Assembly (NCBI RefSeq): GCF_963678635.1
Contig: NC_087067.1
Location: 57,700,388-57,764,387 of the forward strand
Source of the DNA: Symsagittifera roscoffensis
Lineage: Eukaryota; Xenacoelomorpha; Acoela; Convolutidae
Reading direction: 5' to 3'
DNA: 64,000 nt
Shown: positions 16,889 to 26,393 of the stretch, one piece after another
Numbering within the stretch: the first letter of the stretch is position 1
Layout of the letters: every line of letters begins with the position of its first letter
The notes under the pieces: generated by a model
The model's database searches: none
Seen by the model: the letters and a program-made list of their open reading frames with translations, nothing else
What the model was told of the DNA's origin: nothing
Position numbers and translations under genes: made by a program

Positions 16889-19051
16889 ATGGGTGACACG
16901 AACGAACTCATGGAATTCCTCTCAGCGAGTCTAGGAGCGACTCTAGACGAGATCTATCAGTGGCTGATCGATTGTGATTTCACACGAGAAGACCCGGGGT
17001 TGGCGATGTTTGTGGTCGCGCTCCTTAATGCCTTAGGACGAGAGGGTCGAGGGCATTGCCCTACGGAAGTCGTGTTGATGTTGGCCTTCGGTGAGTCCGG
17101 GACCGCCGAGAGAGGCCGAAACCGACTGATGAGATGGAGGCGTGGAGAAATGTCTGACCACGTCCTGGCTCGTGAGCCAGGACTAGGTGAGCAGAGGGAC
17201 CACCGGCTAGATGAGATGCCCTTAACAGTCCAACCGGCGCAGCCACTCATCGGAGCGAAGAGACAACGTGATGGGCCAGGCCTGTCACATTCGGTCGACT
17301 CTCCTACAGCTGCTCCTCCTTCGAAGAAAGTGAGGGTGAGTGAAATAGAGATCCAGACGTCGGAGACGATCGAGACGCTGGAGAATAAGGAGAAAGATCA
17401 GAGCGAGCTGTGTGCCAAACTCCAGGAGTATAGGGCAATAGCTCGAGAAAGAGACGAATGGAAGAAGAAATACGAAGATCTTCAGGTGGCTTATAAGGAG
17501 GATGAAATCAAGCAGCTAAAGGAGCTGTATATGGCGAAGGTGAGCCAAGTGTCACCGGAAGTTCTGGCGAGCATGAGATCCTCGGAGGGATCCAACGACA
17601 CACGCCCCGGGACAACAGCTCAGGAGCTGTGTGTATCGAGAGAGCCCGAGGCTCCTCAGCAGACACGACTGTCTGCTTCTAGTCAAAGGTTCACGATATC
17701 AGACCCTTCTGACACTTACCTCGCCCCTCAGTTCCAAGAATCGTTCAACCAAGTGGCCAGAGCGACAATGGAGGAGATCAACCGAGCCACTGGACGGACA
17801 TTGGGTAGGATCGTTCCTTCCCAGCGTCGTGATCAGACATCAAATAGCTCGGAGCGAGCACCCCACACGATAGTGCCCTCGGGGACTGCGCATGGCAGAA
17901 CCTATCAAAAGTCCCGCGTGGTAGATATCAGGAAGAATCTGATGACACGGCACCAGTTCACGCAAGTAGCTGCGGAGCATCCTCGAGCCTGCCTGAATGA
18001 CATGAGCTGGAACCCCGCTACGAGCGACCAGGTGATTCCCCCAGGGAGTCGCCACCTGATCATAGGAGACAGTTTGGTGAGGGATATGAATGAGATCTTG
18101 GTCTATGTTCAGACAACCACTTTGTCCTTTGGAGGAGCTTCAGTGGCTCACGTCATCAAGATGATGGAATTCCAAAGCGAGGATCACCTGGATACGCTGG
18201 TGATAATGCTAGGAACTAATGACGTCTCGAGAGCCCCAGTGACTCCCGAGTGCAAGTGGGAGCCTCTGCTGGTATGCCTCCTGAACGAACTGAAGGAGAA
18301 GTACAGGCCCAGGTTTGTGGTGCTGTGCACGATACCACAAAAACCGCTGATGGGCACCACAGTGGCAGATTTCATGAACGGCAACGTGACACGGTGGAAC
18401 GAAATGATCCGTAATCTGGTGAGAAGCAACCCTGGCGAGTTGCGACTTCTGGATCTCGAAAACACGCTGCGCATGATTGATCATGTTGCGCTTACCAAAG
18501 ATGGGATATATTTCAACACCCAACGAGGGAGACACTGGATGAATGATGTATTTCAGACGCAATTGAGAGAAATGGAGCAGGAGTCGAGGGCGACCAGTTC
18601 TCTGGCTCGGACCAGCTCAACGACCGGAGGAAGTAGAATAAGGGCAAGCGTGCCCGAATCCTTCGTCAACCACCTAGGGCCCTTGGCAATGGAGACGGCT
18701 GTAGCCGCACCCACAGCTCCGAGCTCAAACGTGAGAGAGAGGCTAGGGACTGCTCCTCCTCCCAGAACACAACCGCTTGAAAGCCGACTCGACAGATCAG
18801 TGGTTCAGAACAGAAATAACTCCCAGACCGTGTCTAGGAGGAACGATCCGCCCGCCACGGCAAACCCTGCTCCAGCAGCAGGACCGTCTACCAGCGCCGT
18901 GCCTGCGGAGGGAGTTGAACCAGGCAGCCTGCTGCTTTGGAATCGATCAGACCCTAGTCATTGGGGACAGTATAAGACGGGCATGTCCACGAAGCTGAAC
19001 ATGAATACCCTGACGTGTCGGGAGGACGCGATGAGAATGATTGGCGGATAA
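16889..19051 (+). CDS. Second ORF, N-terminal part with SGNH/GDSL esterase-like domain
   Basis: Starts at ATG 16889 (preceded by AAGAA) and runs 720 residues before a frame break near 19030-19050. Residues 1-95 are mostly helical and unassigned. About 155-215 forms a charged coiled coil (EKDQSELCAKLQEY onward). About 385-575 is an SGNH hydrolase domain: block I IIGDS with Ser395, block II LSFGGAS, block III LGTND with Asn444, and block V KDGIY at 538-541, where the usual DxxH histidine is Tyr541. Known SGNH enzymes hydrolyse acyl esters with a Ser-His-Asp set and an oxyanion-hole Gly/Asn. The loss of His suggests this copy is inactive. The Pro/Ser/Thr-rich C-terminal region is disordered. It occupies the position where retroviruses carry env, but I see no signal peptide or transmembrane segment. 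Confidence 0.8.
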   Translation: MGDTNELMEFLSASLGATLDEIYQWLIDCDFTREDPGLAMFVVALLNALGREGRGHCPTEVVLMLAFGESGTAERGRNRLMRWRRGEMSDHVLAREPGLGEQRDHRLDEMPLTVQPAQPLIGAKRQRDGPGLSHSVDSPTAAPPSKKVRVSEIEIQTSETIETLENKEKDQSELCAKLQEYRAIARERDEWKKKYEDLQVAYKEDEIKQLKELYMAKVSQVSPEVLASMRSSEGSNDTRPGTTAQELCVSREPEAPQQTRLSASSQRFTISDPSDTYLAPQFQESFNQVARATMEEINRATGRTLGRIVPSQRRDQTSNSSERAPHTIVPSGTAHGRTYQKSRVVDIRKNLMTRHQFTQVAAEHPRACLNDMSWNPATSDQVIPPGSRHLIIGDSLVRDMNEILVYVQTTTLSFGGASVAHVIKMMEFQSEDHLDTLVIMLGTNDVSRAPVTPECKWEPLLVCLLNELKEKYRPRFVVLCTIPQKPLMGTTVADFMNGNVTRWNEMIRNLVRSNPGELRLLDLENTLRMIDHVALTKDGIYFNTQRGRHWMNDVFQTQLREMEQESRATSSLARTSSTTGGSRIRASVPESFVNHLGPLAMETAVAAPTAPSSNVRERLGTAPPPRTQPLESRLDRSVVQNRNNSQTVSRRNDPPATANPAPAAGPSTSAVPAEGVEPGSLLLWNRSDPSHWGQYKTGMSTKLNMNTLTCREDAMRMIGG

Positions 19052-19149
19052 AGTCCCACGGTGTCGCGATTGTATCGGATACCAGGCGTGGATTGGCTGC
19101 TAGCAGAGCAGGAGCAGTTCAGCTCTACGACTACGCTTCGACATGCTGA

Positions 19150-19791
19150 CTTGAACGGGTTGCCTCAGGACAATACCTTTGGACCTTTGAAAACACGATC
19201 CTTACGGACGTCAGACAGAGAGCCCGGGAATTGACGCCACCTGCTCGAAGGGGCAAGTTTCAGGCAGAGAACAAGCCCAATAACAAGCATCATAAGATGT
19301 ACAGGCAGTTCGCTAAACCACCCGGTCAGACGCCTGGCGAGTATTCAAGGGACTACCCCCGAACGACCACGGTAAATGGAGATGACCAGAGATATGGGAA
19401 ACTGAAGGCCCCAATAGGCGATGGCCTGTTCGCAGCTTACGATCCCTTAGAGATGAAAGCTGCAAAGTATCTGATCGTAGCCAGTTCCGATTATCTCTAT
19501 ACGCCCCGTTCTCTCTTTTGGCCCGACGTGATTTTCTTGACGGCACCTAAATTGGACTGTGGACAAGCAATCGGCATGATGATAAGTGTGCGAAGGGTGG
19601 TCAGTATGGAGCCGCAGCTAATAGTGGTTGCAGGCTCAAATGATCATCTGCAAAGCAGGGGCTTATTGTCACGTCTGACGGATGGGTCGATCCCGAGTAA
19701 TAAGGTCATAGGGGAGGCGATAATGACACTGCTCTCGGCGATGGCTGAGGTAGAGGCAGCAGCAAACAACGCTTCACCCAAAATGTGGTGA
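19150..19791 (+). CDS. Second ORF, continuation with possible second SGNH-like domain
   Basis: Continues the preceding protein in another frame. The frame is readable from about 19051 with one TGA at 19147-19149, then open to 19791; its first ATG-like start is not natural, so I give the open stretch. Residues downstream read YLIVASSDYLY, DVIFLTAPKLDCGQAIG and LIVVAGSNDHL, a spacing like SGNH blocks I, II and III, with GSND resembling the GxND of block III. The nucleophile Ser position is degenerate. This suggests a tandem, probably non-catalytic SGNH-like domain; the call is tentative. The frame breaks at about 19783. Confidence 0.5.
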   Translation, partial: LERVASGQYLWTFENTILTDVRQRARELTPPARRGKFQAENKPNNKHHKMYRQFAKPPGQTPGEYSRDYPRTTTVNGDDQRYGKLKAPIGDGLFAAYDPLEMKAAKYLIVASSDYLYTPRSLFWPDVIFLTAPKLDCGQAIGMMISVRRVVSMEPQLIVVAGSNDHLQSRGLLSRLTDGSIPSNKVIGEAIMTLLSAMAEVEAAANNASPKMW

Positions 19792-20006
19792 AGGTGATCT
19801 TTGTATTGTCACCAGGGTACGCTGCATTACCAGAACCCCTTCAATTTGTATACACAATGGTCACAACAATAGCAGAGGGGAGGTTCAATGTGATAATTCC
19901 TGCCCCGAACAGAGTAGTGGACCCGGACAATTACTGCCCGTCCCGATCTGAGCTTCCCGCCGTTTGGGCTGACATTTCGAATGCCATACAGGGGCTCAGA
20001 GATTAA
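19785..20006 (+). CDS. Second ORF, short continuation segment
   Basis: Frame-shifted continuation of the previous segment. It reads VVKVIFVLSPGYAALPEP at the start and ends at a premature TAA (20004-20006). It probably completes the possible second SGNH-like domain: a beta-strand and LSPGYA loop, then DPDNYCPS near the end where block V would be expected. The first codon is GTG, not a true start. Confidence 0.45.
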   Translation: MVKVIFVLSPGYAALPEPLQFVYTMVTTIAEGRFNVIIPAPNRVVDPDNYCPSRSELPAVWADISNAIQGLRD

Positions 20007-20018
20007 AGCACAACTCGG

Positions 20019-20552
20019 TTGGTGCTAGATGAAGTTCTGGGGTTGGAGCTGTCCAACTTTGCCAGATTGCTAAAACTAAGACCAGGGGTGGATGACGATC
20101 ATCTGTTAGTACAACAGACGGCTGATGATCTCTGGTTCAGACAGATGGATCATGCCGAGAATGAGCTGGGCATGACAGTCAGGAAGAACATGACGGCAGC
20201 CGAAGAAGATCTCATGGCAATGGCTTTGCGCACGAAGCCGCACAACAACATGTGGTTGTACTTGTCACCAAGGCTGTGCACCTTGCGTGAGGACGCGTTC
20301 GAGCACGCGCCGGCAGTGATGAAGGAGATAAACGAGTACCTGAAAAACCTGTTTGATGCCCGGGAGTTAGCTGGGGGCATGATGTTGAAACTAATGCAGG
20401 ACGTAAACACGATGTCACTGGACAAGTTCCAAGCTGACGTGCTAGCCATGAGGGCACAGTACGAACGATCGGATGCTATCTTGGGAGGAATGGGAGTGGG
20501 ATGGACGCCATCCTTCCTGTCGACGTGCTATCCTAGGGCATCCGGAACTTGA
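20019..20552 (+). CDS. Second ORF, continuation segment (unassigned)
   Basis: Same frame as the segment ending at 20006, separated only by that TAA, so one former frame. Its 177 residues are mostly helical, charged and rich in Leu/Met, with no motif I recognise. It ends in a frameshift near 20540, where the next segment takes over. Confidence 0.5.
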   Translation: MVLDEVLGLELSNFARLLKLRPGVDDDHLLVQQTADDLWFRQMDHAENELGMTVRKNMTAAEEDLMAMALRTKPHNNMWLYLSPRLCTLREDAFEHAPAVMKEINEYLKNLFDARELAGGMMLKLMQDVNTMSLDKFQADVLAMRAQYERSDAILGGMGVGWTPSFLSTCYPRASGT

Positions 20553-23500
20553 TCGCGAGTTTTGTCAGAGACATCAGGAAGTTATCGATTGGCCTGGTAT
20601 TAGCCTTATACGTGACATTTGGTCACGAAAATTTCGTGAAGGGGCCGGCGAATCTCTTCACCCAAGCGTTAGCAGATTTGAAATTGGATGGACTCCTGAC
20701 TCTGATTGCCATGACCTACGCACGACTGGGTGATTTGCTTGTGCTGTTACGTTACCCTGAACAACTACAGGGACCCAGTCGTGAGTTCAATGCACAGTTG
20801 GAAACCGCCTCGCTCAAGAAGATGAAAGATTGGAGGACTCTCCTGCTTCAATACCTCTTACAACAGAACAGAAGCGTCACGGGAGAAGGCAAGGTGGCGA
20901 CGGATGCGGGCGAGTGTAAGCAGTATTGTGGCATGCCCTTACTGACGGACTTGACTGTCATGATGCGGATTGATCCGTTGGCTCTGGTCCACGGACTGCG
21001 GGAATTCGTCACAGTGGTGTATGGACCGGTGATGTCTTTCGCGTTCCCGGACGTACAAGTTAAGGCATACAGGAATTCGGTGTTGTACGTCAACCTGGTC
21101 TCAGTCGTGGACTGTTCCGTGCTGAACTGGGTAGAACAGAGTGAGTTGAGAGGGCTGGCCAGTGACGATAGGCTGTTCGGAAGAATAGCTGAGCCAGGTT
21201 GGATGTTGATGGATTTCAACAACCACTCCAAATGCCGAATGGGCCGTGAGGAACTTTCTCATATCCAGTTCAACCCGAAGCTTTGGAACTTAAGACCAGT
21301 AGTAAAGGATACGGGAGCGGCTATGGGAGTGCCATTCTTACCAGAGGCCTATGCACACGCCAAAGAGAACCAACAAGCGTGGCTTTCTGGGTCCAGGCCG
21401 CTGCCGGACCAATGCCCTCGATATCCACCGATAAGGAGGATGTTGTTGGGAGTCACATCTCCCATCATTGCCCCTCGCATCGGAGCAGCTCGCGACGCAG
21501 AGAAGAGAATGTTGAAGTGGAGTGAAGGGATGGAGCCGCGCTTCATCGGCTGGAATGTGGCAGCCGCGCACACGTTCGACTTCTCATTTCCTGATGCTTG
21601 GAGTAGAAAAAAGACCAAGGCACTACCTTCCCGGAGACCAGAGGTCTCGGCCGAAATGTGGAACGAAGTGTATTCTCCCACGGATGACTTATCAAGACTG
21701 AAGTGGTCAGGAGAAGTGAAAGTAGTGATGATGGAAGTGGCAAAGGAGAGCAGAGGGGGCTCATATATAACGATAGAGGACCTAGCACCACATGGCGAGG
21801 AGTCTGTAGAATTCCTGGTGAATGATGAGTTGTTTTATCATGCAGGAGACATGACCGTACCGGCTCGGCCGGACTCGGGCACTGACTCACGACAAGGACC
21901 TTCAGGAACCAGGCCGAAACCTGATGCAGGTGATGATGAATTGATGGATCAGGACGATGACGATAACGAAACCGAGGGAAAGACGGGAAAACCGGGTGAG
22001 ATAGATCTGGGAGCGTTAGAGAGAGACTTGCTAGAGTACCGGTTTAGTGAAGATGACGATGGAAAAGTCGATGGGAGTCTATTGCTAATGACGCCATCGT
22101 CTTTCATGTCCCCTACAAAGGAGGCGTCGGCCGACTTATCCCCGATAGACCCAATAAGCCAGGCGAGAGAATGCCGAAGCAGGGATCCGCAGAGATTGCT
22201 CCATGAGTCACCAAGGAGGAGAAAAATTGAAGAATCAATGAGGGTATCCTTCCTGAGCACGCTGCCGGAAGAGGAATGGGAGAGATATCAAAGTGAGTTA
22301 GAAGGCAAGACAGGGACAACCTGGAGCCGAGTGAATTTCATGGAAAGATCATGGGACGTGATAAGGCGATATGGGACGCAGTCCATAATGAAGGTGGGGT
22401 TGAACCAACCCATCATGCGTGAGGTCCTGGAGAAAATAGTGAACTCCATGGAGTCGGATGTTCTGACCGAGTCAGTAACAGAAGACAGTGCCGATGATCA
22501 GCAGGTTGCAAAGAAATTACCTGTCAGACGAGCCAGGAAGGGGCTGAAGCGACTAAAAGGGAAAACAGGAAGTCGAGCCATGAACCCGAGAGTGGTGAAG
22601 TCGAGAGCCAGCGCAGTGGTGACCTCTTTAACGAGCGCAGGTCGTTCAGGCGAGAGCGGGCACGGAGATAGTGCAACGTTGACAGGGGGAGAAAAAGAGA
22701 ATCTGATACCCCCTATGCTCTTGGCAGGTCTGACCACGACTGCCGTAAGATCAAAGAAAACAGCACGAACCCTGGCAGACACTAAATTAGAGACGGAGAT
22801 CATCAGTCAATGTGGATCTGGAGGACTTGAAGATTACAGGCCCTCGCGGACCAACATAGCCAAGTTGAAGCTGGAAGGACAACTCCACGTGGTCGAGTAC
22901 AGTCGAGTCACTGTGCCGGAATCAGTCCACATGGGAGATCCAGCAGGAGGTTATGTGGAGATGTTGAAAGCGAGAAACTCCGCGAGAGGGCACCTGATGG
23001 CTTGGAGCGAGAAGCGAGCCATGCAGGAATATCTGAAAGAGCTTAAGGAGAATTCAAACTTAAATCGGAAAGAATACGGCACGGTAATGTCCTCTGAAGC
23101 GAACGAAATCGGATTGGAAAAATTACTAGAAATCTCCTGGAGGGCGGCCCTCCAGAGATATTTCGATGAGGCGATACATGCACCTGCTACGTTGGCAGCA
23201 TACCTGGCTCATCCTTGCTTGAGAACTGATCTGCAAGTACGGTTGGCTTGGTGCTTGATGGGCATCAAGAGGGCGGAGTATGAAGCCAGTAATGATTCGA
23301 AATCACGGGAACAGGAGCTGGAGTTGATGGAAGCTCTGCGAGCGTTGATTTCAAAAGACGATTCTGCAATAGCATGGGCTAAGCGTAAGGATGCCCTTTG
23401 CTTTGTCAGGTTCGTGGTGGATCGTATTCCCACTCCTGTTTTGGGAGAATGCATAAAGATCATTCGGCAAAAGGGAGTTGATTGTGAAAGGAACTTCCTA

Positions 23501-23725
23501 AGGGCACTCCTGGAACTATATCAGGACATGCCATTGACTGTGCCAAGCAAGGAGTCGAATGCCATGGAGAGCTATCGCAAGTTGGAAGAGGTGAGAAGAT
23601 ACTCCAACAAAGAATTGAAAGTGAGCCGGGAGTTGATTGAAGCAGTCAAAGGACAAAAAGAGTTTGCAACACTAGGGAAACTGAAGTCGTTCCAATATGT
23701 GTCTGGCATACCGGGGATGGCGTAG
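20549..23725 (+). CDS. Second ORF, largest intact segment (1,058 residues, unassigned)
   Basis: Unrecognised protein. The first codon is TTG and the real start is upstream at 16889. The first ~400 residues are globular with hydrophobic helices (for example LSIGLVLALYVTF, too polar around it for a clear membrane anchor). An acidic linker follows at about 450-500 (DAGDDELMDQDDDDNE), then a Ser/Glu-rich stretch. A basic stretch at about 650-690 (RRARKGLKRLKGK) could bind nucleic acid or act as a nuclear signal. The helical C-terminal ~350 residues are Glu/Leu-rich. It ends in TAG (23723-23725), after which the same frame continues. No enzyme motif is visible. Confidence 0.6.
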   Translation: MIASFVRDIRKLSIGLVLALYVTFGHENFVKGPANLFTQALADLKLDGLLTLIAMTYARLGDLLVLLRYPEQLQGPSREFNAQLETASLKKMKDWRTLLLQYLLQQNRSVTGEGKVATDAGECKQYCGMPLLTDLTVMMRIDPLALVHGLREFVTVVYGPVMSFAFPDVQVKAYRNSVLYVNLVSVVDCSVLNWVEQSELRGLASDDRLFGRIAEPGWMLMDFNNHSKCRMGREELSHIQFNPKLWNLRPVVKDTGAAMGVPFLPEAYAHAKENQQAWLSGSRPLPDQCPRYPPIRRMLLGVTSPIIAPRIGAARDAEKRMLKWSEGMEPRFIGWNVAAAHTFDFSFPDAWSRKKTKALPSRRPEVSAEMWNEVYSPTDDLSRLKWSGEVKVVMMEVAKESRGGSYITIEDLAPHGEESVEFLVNDELFYHAGDMTVPARPDSGTDSRQGPSGTRPKPDAGDDELMDQDDDDNETEGKTGKPGEIDLGALERDLLEYRFSEDDDGKVDGSLLLMTPSSFMSPTKEASADLSPIDPISQARECRSRDPQRLLHESPRRRKIEESMRVSFLSTLPEEEWERYQSELEGKTGTTWSRVNFMERSWDVIRRYGTQSIMKVGLNQPIMREVLEKIVNSMESDVLTESVTEDSADDQQVAKKLPVRRARKGLKRLKGKTGSRAMNPRVVKSRASAVVTSLTSAGRSGESGHGDSATLTGGEKENLIPPMLLAGLTTTAVRSKKTARTLADTKLETEIISQCGSGGLEDYRPSRTNIAKLKLEGQLHVVEYSRVTVPESVHMGDPAGGYVEMLKARNSARGHLMAWSEKRAMQEYLKELKENSNLNRKEYGTVMSSEANEIGLEKLLEISWRAALQRYFDEAIHAPATLAAYLAHPCLRTDLQVRLAWCLMGIKRAEYEASNDSKSREQELELMEALRALISKDDSAIAWAKRKDALCFVRFVVDRIPTPVLGECIKIIRQKGVDCERNFLRALLELYQDMPLTVPSKESNAMESYRKLEEVRRYSNKELKVSRELIEAVKGQKEFATLGKLKSFQYVSGIPGMA

Positions 23726-23731
23726 AATCCC

Positions 23732-24679
23732 TTGGTGAATGAAGAAGCCAGGGAAGCGTACTTCGACTATGAGCAAGTCATAGTACTCAATTTCTGGGTT
23801 GAACGTATTAAAGAAACTGGGATGCTGATGCTGGAACAACCCAAGCTGGGAATTATTTTGGAAGAACGAGTGGTCGAACCCTCGGTTCCCGAGCTAAAGG
23901 GGCAAGTGAGTTTTGATTGTGGTTCTTGGGACGGTCCCTTGAAAACCAGTCTAGTGACGATGTGGGAACTCATGAAGCCTTCTTGGTGCCCTCATCCTAA
24001 CGCCGGTTTAATCTGGGACATGACGGCGGATATCACGTTAGACCTAAATGATGACGCGAGTTTACATGACCTGGCCATGATACATCATCTGCTGGCCATG
24101 AGATTGACGAAGCGGAAGAGCAACCCATCCACGGAGCTGTCCGAGGAAGGTCCATCGAGTAATTGGTTGAAGCAACTGGCACGATTGTACGGAAGATTGA
24201 GCATGTCGGATAAGAGTGGTATGGAGTTGGTCGCGGACTGTCATGGGGTGACGGACGTAAATTTGATCACAGCCTTGGGATTTTGTAGCATGACGAGTTC
24301 GATAGAATCGCTTGAGCGCCTGGAGCGTGCCCATGAGCTAGTGACGTCCCTCAGCATGGAAGTTTTCCCCGGAGCATTGCAGACAGAGCAGAAGATCGGA
24401 GGCTGGAGAGAAGCTCTGGAGAACGAGATGAATCTGAAAGATAGTGAGGCCTATCATAAACCGACTGGTTCAAAATATCTGGTGGGTTCAAGCTCCGCGC
24501 CATATTGTAGTAGTAGATATCCTAAACACATGGTCGTGATGGATGCGAGGACACATCAGGTGTTTATTGATCAACTTTTCTCTGTGCCAAAGTGCGTGAG
24601 GTTGGCCAGGATGTCGGAGAGGTCACATGATTTGTTGGCAATGATCTTTCGGGCAGTCCCGAAGAGATCTGAAGGCTAG
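23732..24679 (+). CDS. Second ORF, continuation segment (315 residues, unassigned)
   Basis: Same frame as the preceding segment, separated by the TAG at 23723. Mixed helical sequence with several Trp and Cys residues; no known domain seen. It ends with another in-frame TAG at 24677-24679, after which the frame continues. The annotated first codon is not ATG, consistent with an internal piece of a longer protein. Confidence 0.5.
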   Translation: MVNEEAREAYFDYEQVIVLNFWVERIKETGMLMLEQPKLGIILEERVVEPSVPELKGQVSFDCGSWDGPLKTSLVTMWELMKPSWCPHPNAGLIWDMTADITLDLNDDASLHDLAMIHHLLAMRLTKRKSNPSTELSEEGPSSNWLKQLARLYGRLSMSDKSGMELVADCHGVTDVNLITALGFCSMTSSIESLERLERAHELVTSLSMEVFPGALQTEQKIGGWREALENEMNLKDSEAYHKPTGSKYLVGSSSAPYCSSRYPKHMVVMDARTHQVFIDQLFSVPKCVRLARMSERSHDLLAMIFRAVPKRSEG

Positions 24680-25339
24680 TTGCAAGACGTAGTGGGCGAA
24701 GAGTTTCTGAGATTAAACGAAGGCAATGTGAGTGAGTTCCAGAAACAGAAAGCGAGTGGAGCGTTACCCACTGAATTCCCCACCATAGAAGAGAAAGACG
24801 ACTTACACAGAATTCTGATGGAGGTGGAACCGTTGCTGGGAGCCTCAGGGTATCGGACACGAAGGAACATAGTGAGAACCCATGGGGAGTATCCTTGCTA
24901 CTGCTTGGCGCAGACGTTGTGGTACCCCAAACGCGGGAATCTAATGCTAGTATGGGACGTGGAGGAGTTGTACTCTACGGGGTTGCCCGATCAGAATCAA
25001 CAGGTGTCAATCGTAGTGGTTAGTGCCATGCTGGCAGTGAGATGGCTGGAGGCTAACGCGGACACAAGTGAGCAGGAGACGGCCGTGCCGACTCCTGAGC
25101 AGCTGAGCAACGTGAAGATGAGTCGTGAATTGGATCTTTTCAGAACCACCTGCAAGGTTCTGAGGATACCTAAAGCCATTGAAAGAATATGGTCAAGGCA
25201 AAGATTGATGCCTTGGTTCCGTGCAGTGATGACATCATGGATGTATGAACGCGCGAAGTGTCACATGTCGAGGAACACGGAAGCCTATCAATCTTTCCAG
25301 CTAGATATAGGACCAGAGCCTATAAGAGAGCATTCTTGA
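24680..25339 (+). CDS. Second ORF, continuation segment (219 residues, unassigned)
   Basis: Same frame as 23732-24679, directly after the TAG. Contains TRRNIVRTHGEYPCYCLAQ and LWYPKRGNLMLVWDVEELY; not recognised. The frame is lost at about 25320, where the reading moves to the frame ending at 25635. Confidence 0.5.
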   Translation: MQDVVGEEFLRLNEGNVSEFQKQKASGALPTEFPTIEEKDDLHRILMEVEPLLGASGYRTRRNIVRTHGEYPCYCLAQTLWYPKRGNLMLVWDVEELYSTGLPDQNQQVSIVVVSAMLAVRWLEANADTSEQETAVPTPEQLSNVKMSRELDLFRTTCKVLRIPKAIERIWSRQRLMPWFRAVMTSWMYERAKCHMSRNTEAYQSFQLDIGPEPIREHS

Positions 25340-25635
25340 CGCACAGAAACGCGGTCACCACAGCGGTGAAGCGGGTAGCTGGAGCGCCTTGTGTTACTGA
25401 AGATGAGAAGAAAGAGGTCTTAAGAGCTGACCTAGAACGAAACGTGAGCCTATGTCTTTACAACAGCTTTTGCAGGAACCGGGAGCAGAAGGTGAACGTG
25501 GACTTGCTACCTTGTTGCAAACCGAGGCTGTTGGAGCAGGAGAGTTGGGGCACGGCCCGCAACTCTATGGACATGTTGGAGAAAGTTCTGGAAGAGAGTG
25601 ACGCTGAACATCAGGATGGAGATGCGATGGAATGA
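25258..25635 (+). CDS. Second ORF, C-terminal end
   Basis: The C-terminal ~105 residues lie in this frame from about 25320 onward (AFLTHRNAVTTAVKRVAG...). The part before that is an out-of-frame reading. A run with Cys residues (LCLYNSFCRN, DLLPCCKPR) is followed by an acidic tail ending at TGA 25633-25635. No domain recognised. Together the segments from 16889 make one former frame of about 2,900 codons. Confidence 0.5.
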   Translation: MSHVEEHGSLSIFPARYRTRAYKRAFLTHRNAVTTAVKRVAGAPCVTEDEKKEVLRADLERNVSLCLYNSFCRNREQKVNVDLLPCCKPRLLEQESWGTARNSMDMLEKVLEESDAEHQDGDAME

Positions 25636-26393
25636 AGATGATAAACGAACAGAACAAGTGAAGACGTGAGCAAGAAAGGAAGAGAAGGAGAAAAAACTTG
25701 ATTGTCTTTGTGTGTTAAAACTTGAACCAATCAACCAAGTTTTGATTATTGAACTTGTTAAACTTTTTGTTTTGATCTAGTTTGGTCAGACCAAACTATA
25801 ATGTTGCAATTGTTAAAATTGTTGAAATTGTTGATTTTATTTATGGCTATTTATGTATGCATATGAGGAACCTAGGTGAGTATAGTAACCTATTTATTCA
25901 CGACTGAAGTTTTTAACCTGTGTAAGACACAAATTCACTGTGTGGCGACATGGTAAGTTTGAGTAAACTCGCTCGAGAAGGGTGGGTAACTCAATAACTT
26001 TCCTAGCCTCAGAGTTTCTTAGTTTTAATATTGAAAGGACCGCATAAATGACTGATTATACTTGGTGAGTGAAGTTAAGTTAATTTTAACGGGTGCGTGG
26101 CCGTGCCACGTCCCACTTTTTAATCACAAAGAGCGAAAAGAAGTTTTATGGCAAGACGACGTAAGTAGTCAGAAAAGATATTTTATCTAGGACACTCCTC
26201 AAGGTGCAAATTTTGCGAAAATGTTGAAAGGCAGTGAGATGTAGTACGATGCCATTTGTGAACAAGTAGTGAGTTGAGGTGGGGTAGATAAATTTCATTT
26301 TCTTATGCGATTTGTAAGATTGATTACAGAAAACTGGATAACTACTTGACGATAACCCGATGTTATGCGATCAATAGGGACATTGATGGGGAC
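25636..26393 (+). other. 3' untranslated region of the element with palindromes
   Basis: No coding signal. It contains AAAACTTG/CAAGTTTT inverted arms (25717-25743) and a perfect 21-base palindrome with 10 bp arms TAGTTTGGTC/GACCAAACTA (25778-25798). The rest is AT-rich with GTTG-type short repeats. A GTAAGT donor-like hexamer occurs near 26161. Confidence 0.55.

Noticed and set aside
12129-24679. Stop-codon readthrough or recoding at the in-frame TAG/TAA codons
   Set aside because: Stops of all three kinds occur together with frameshifts at unrelated places, as expected from decay.
16889-25635. Envelope glycoprotein as the second ORF
   Set aside because: No signal peptide, clear transmembrane anchor or Cys pattern of a fusion protein; the recognisable domain is an SGNH esterase.
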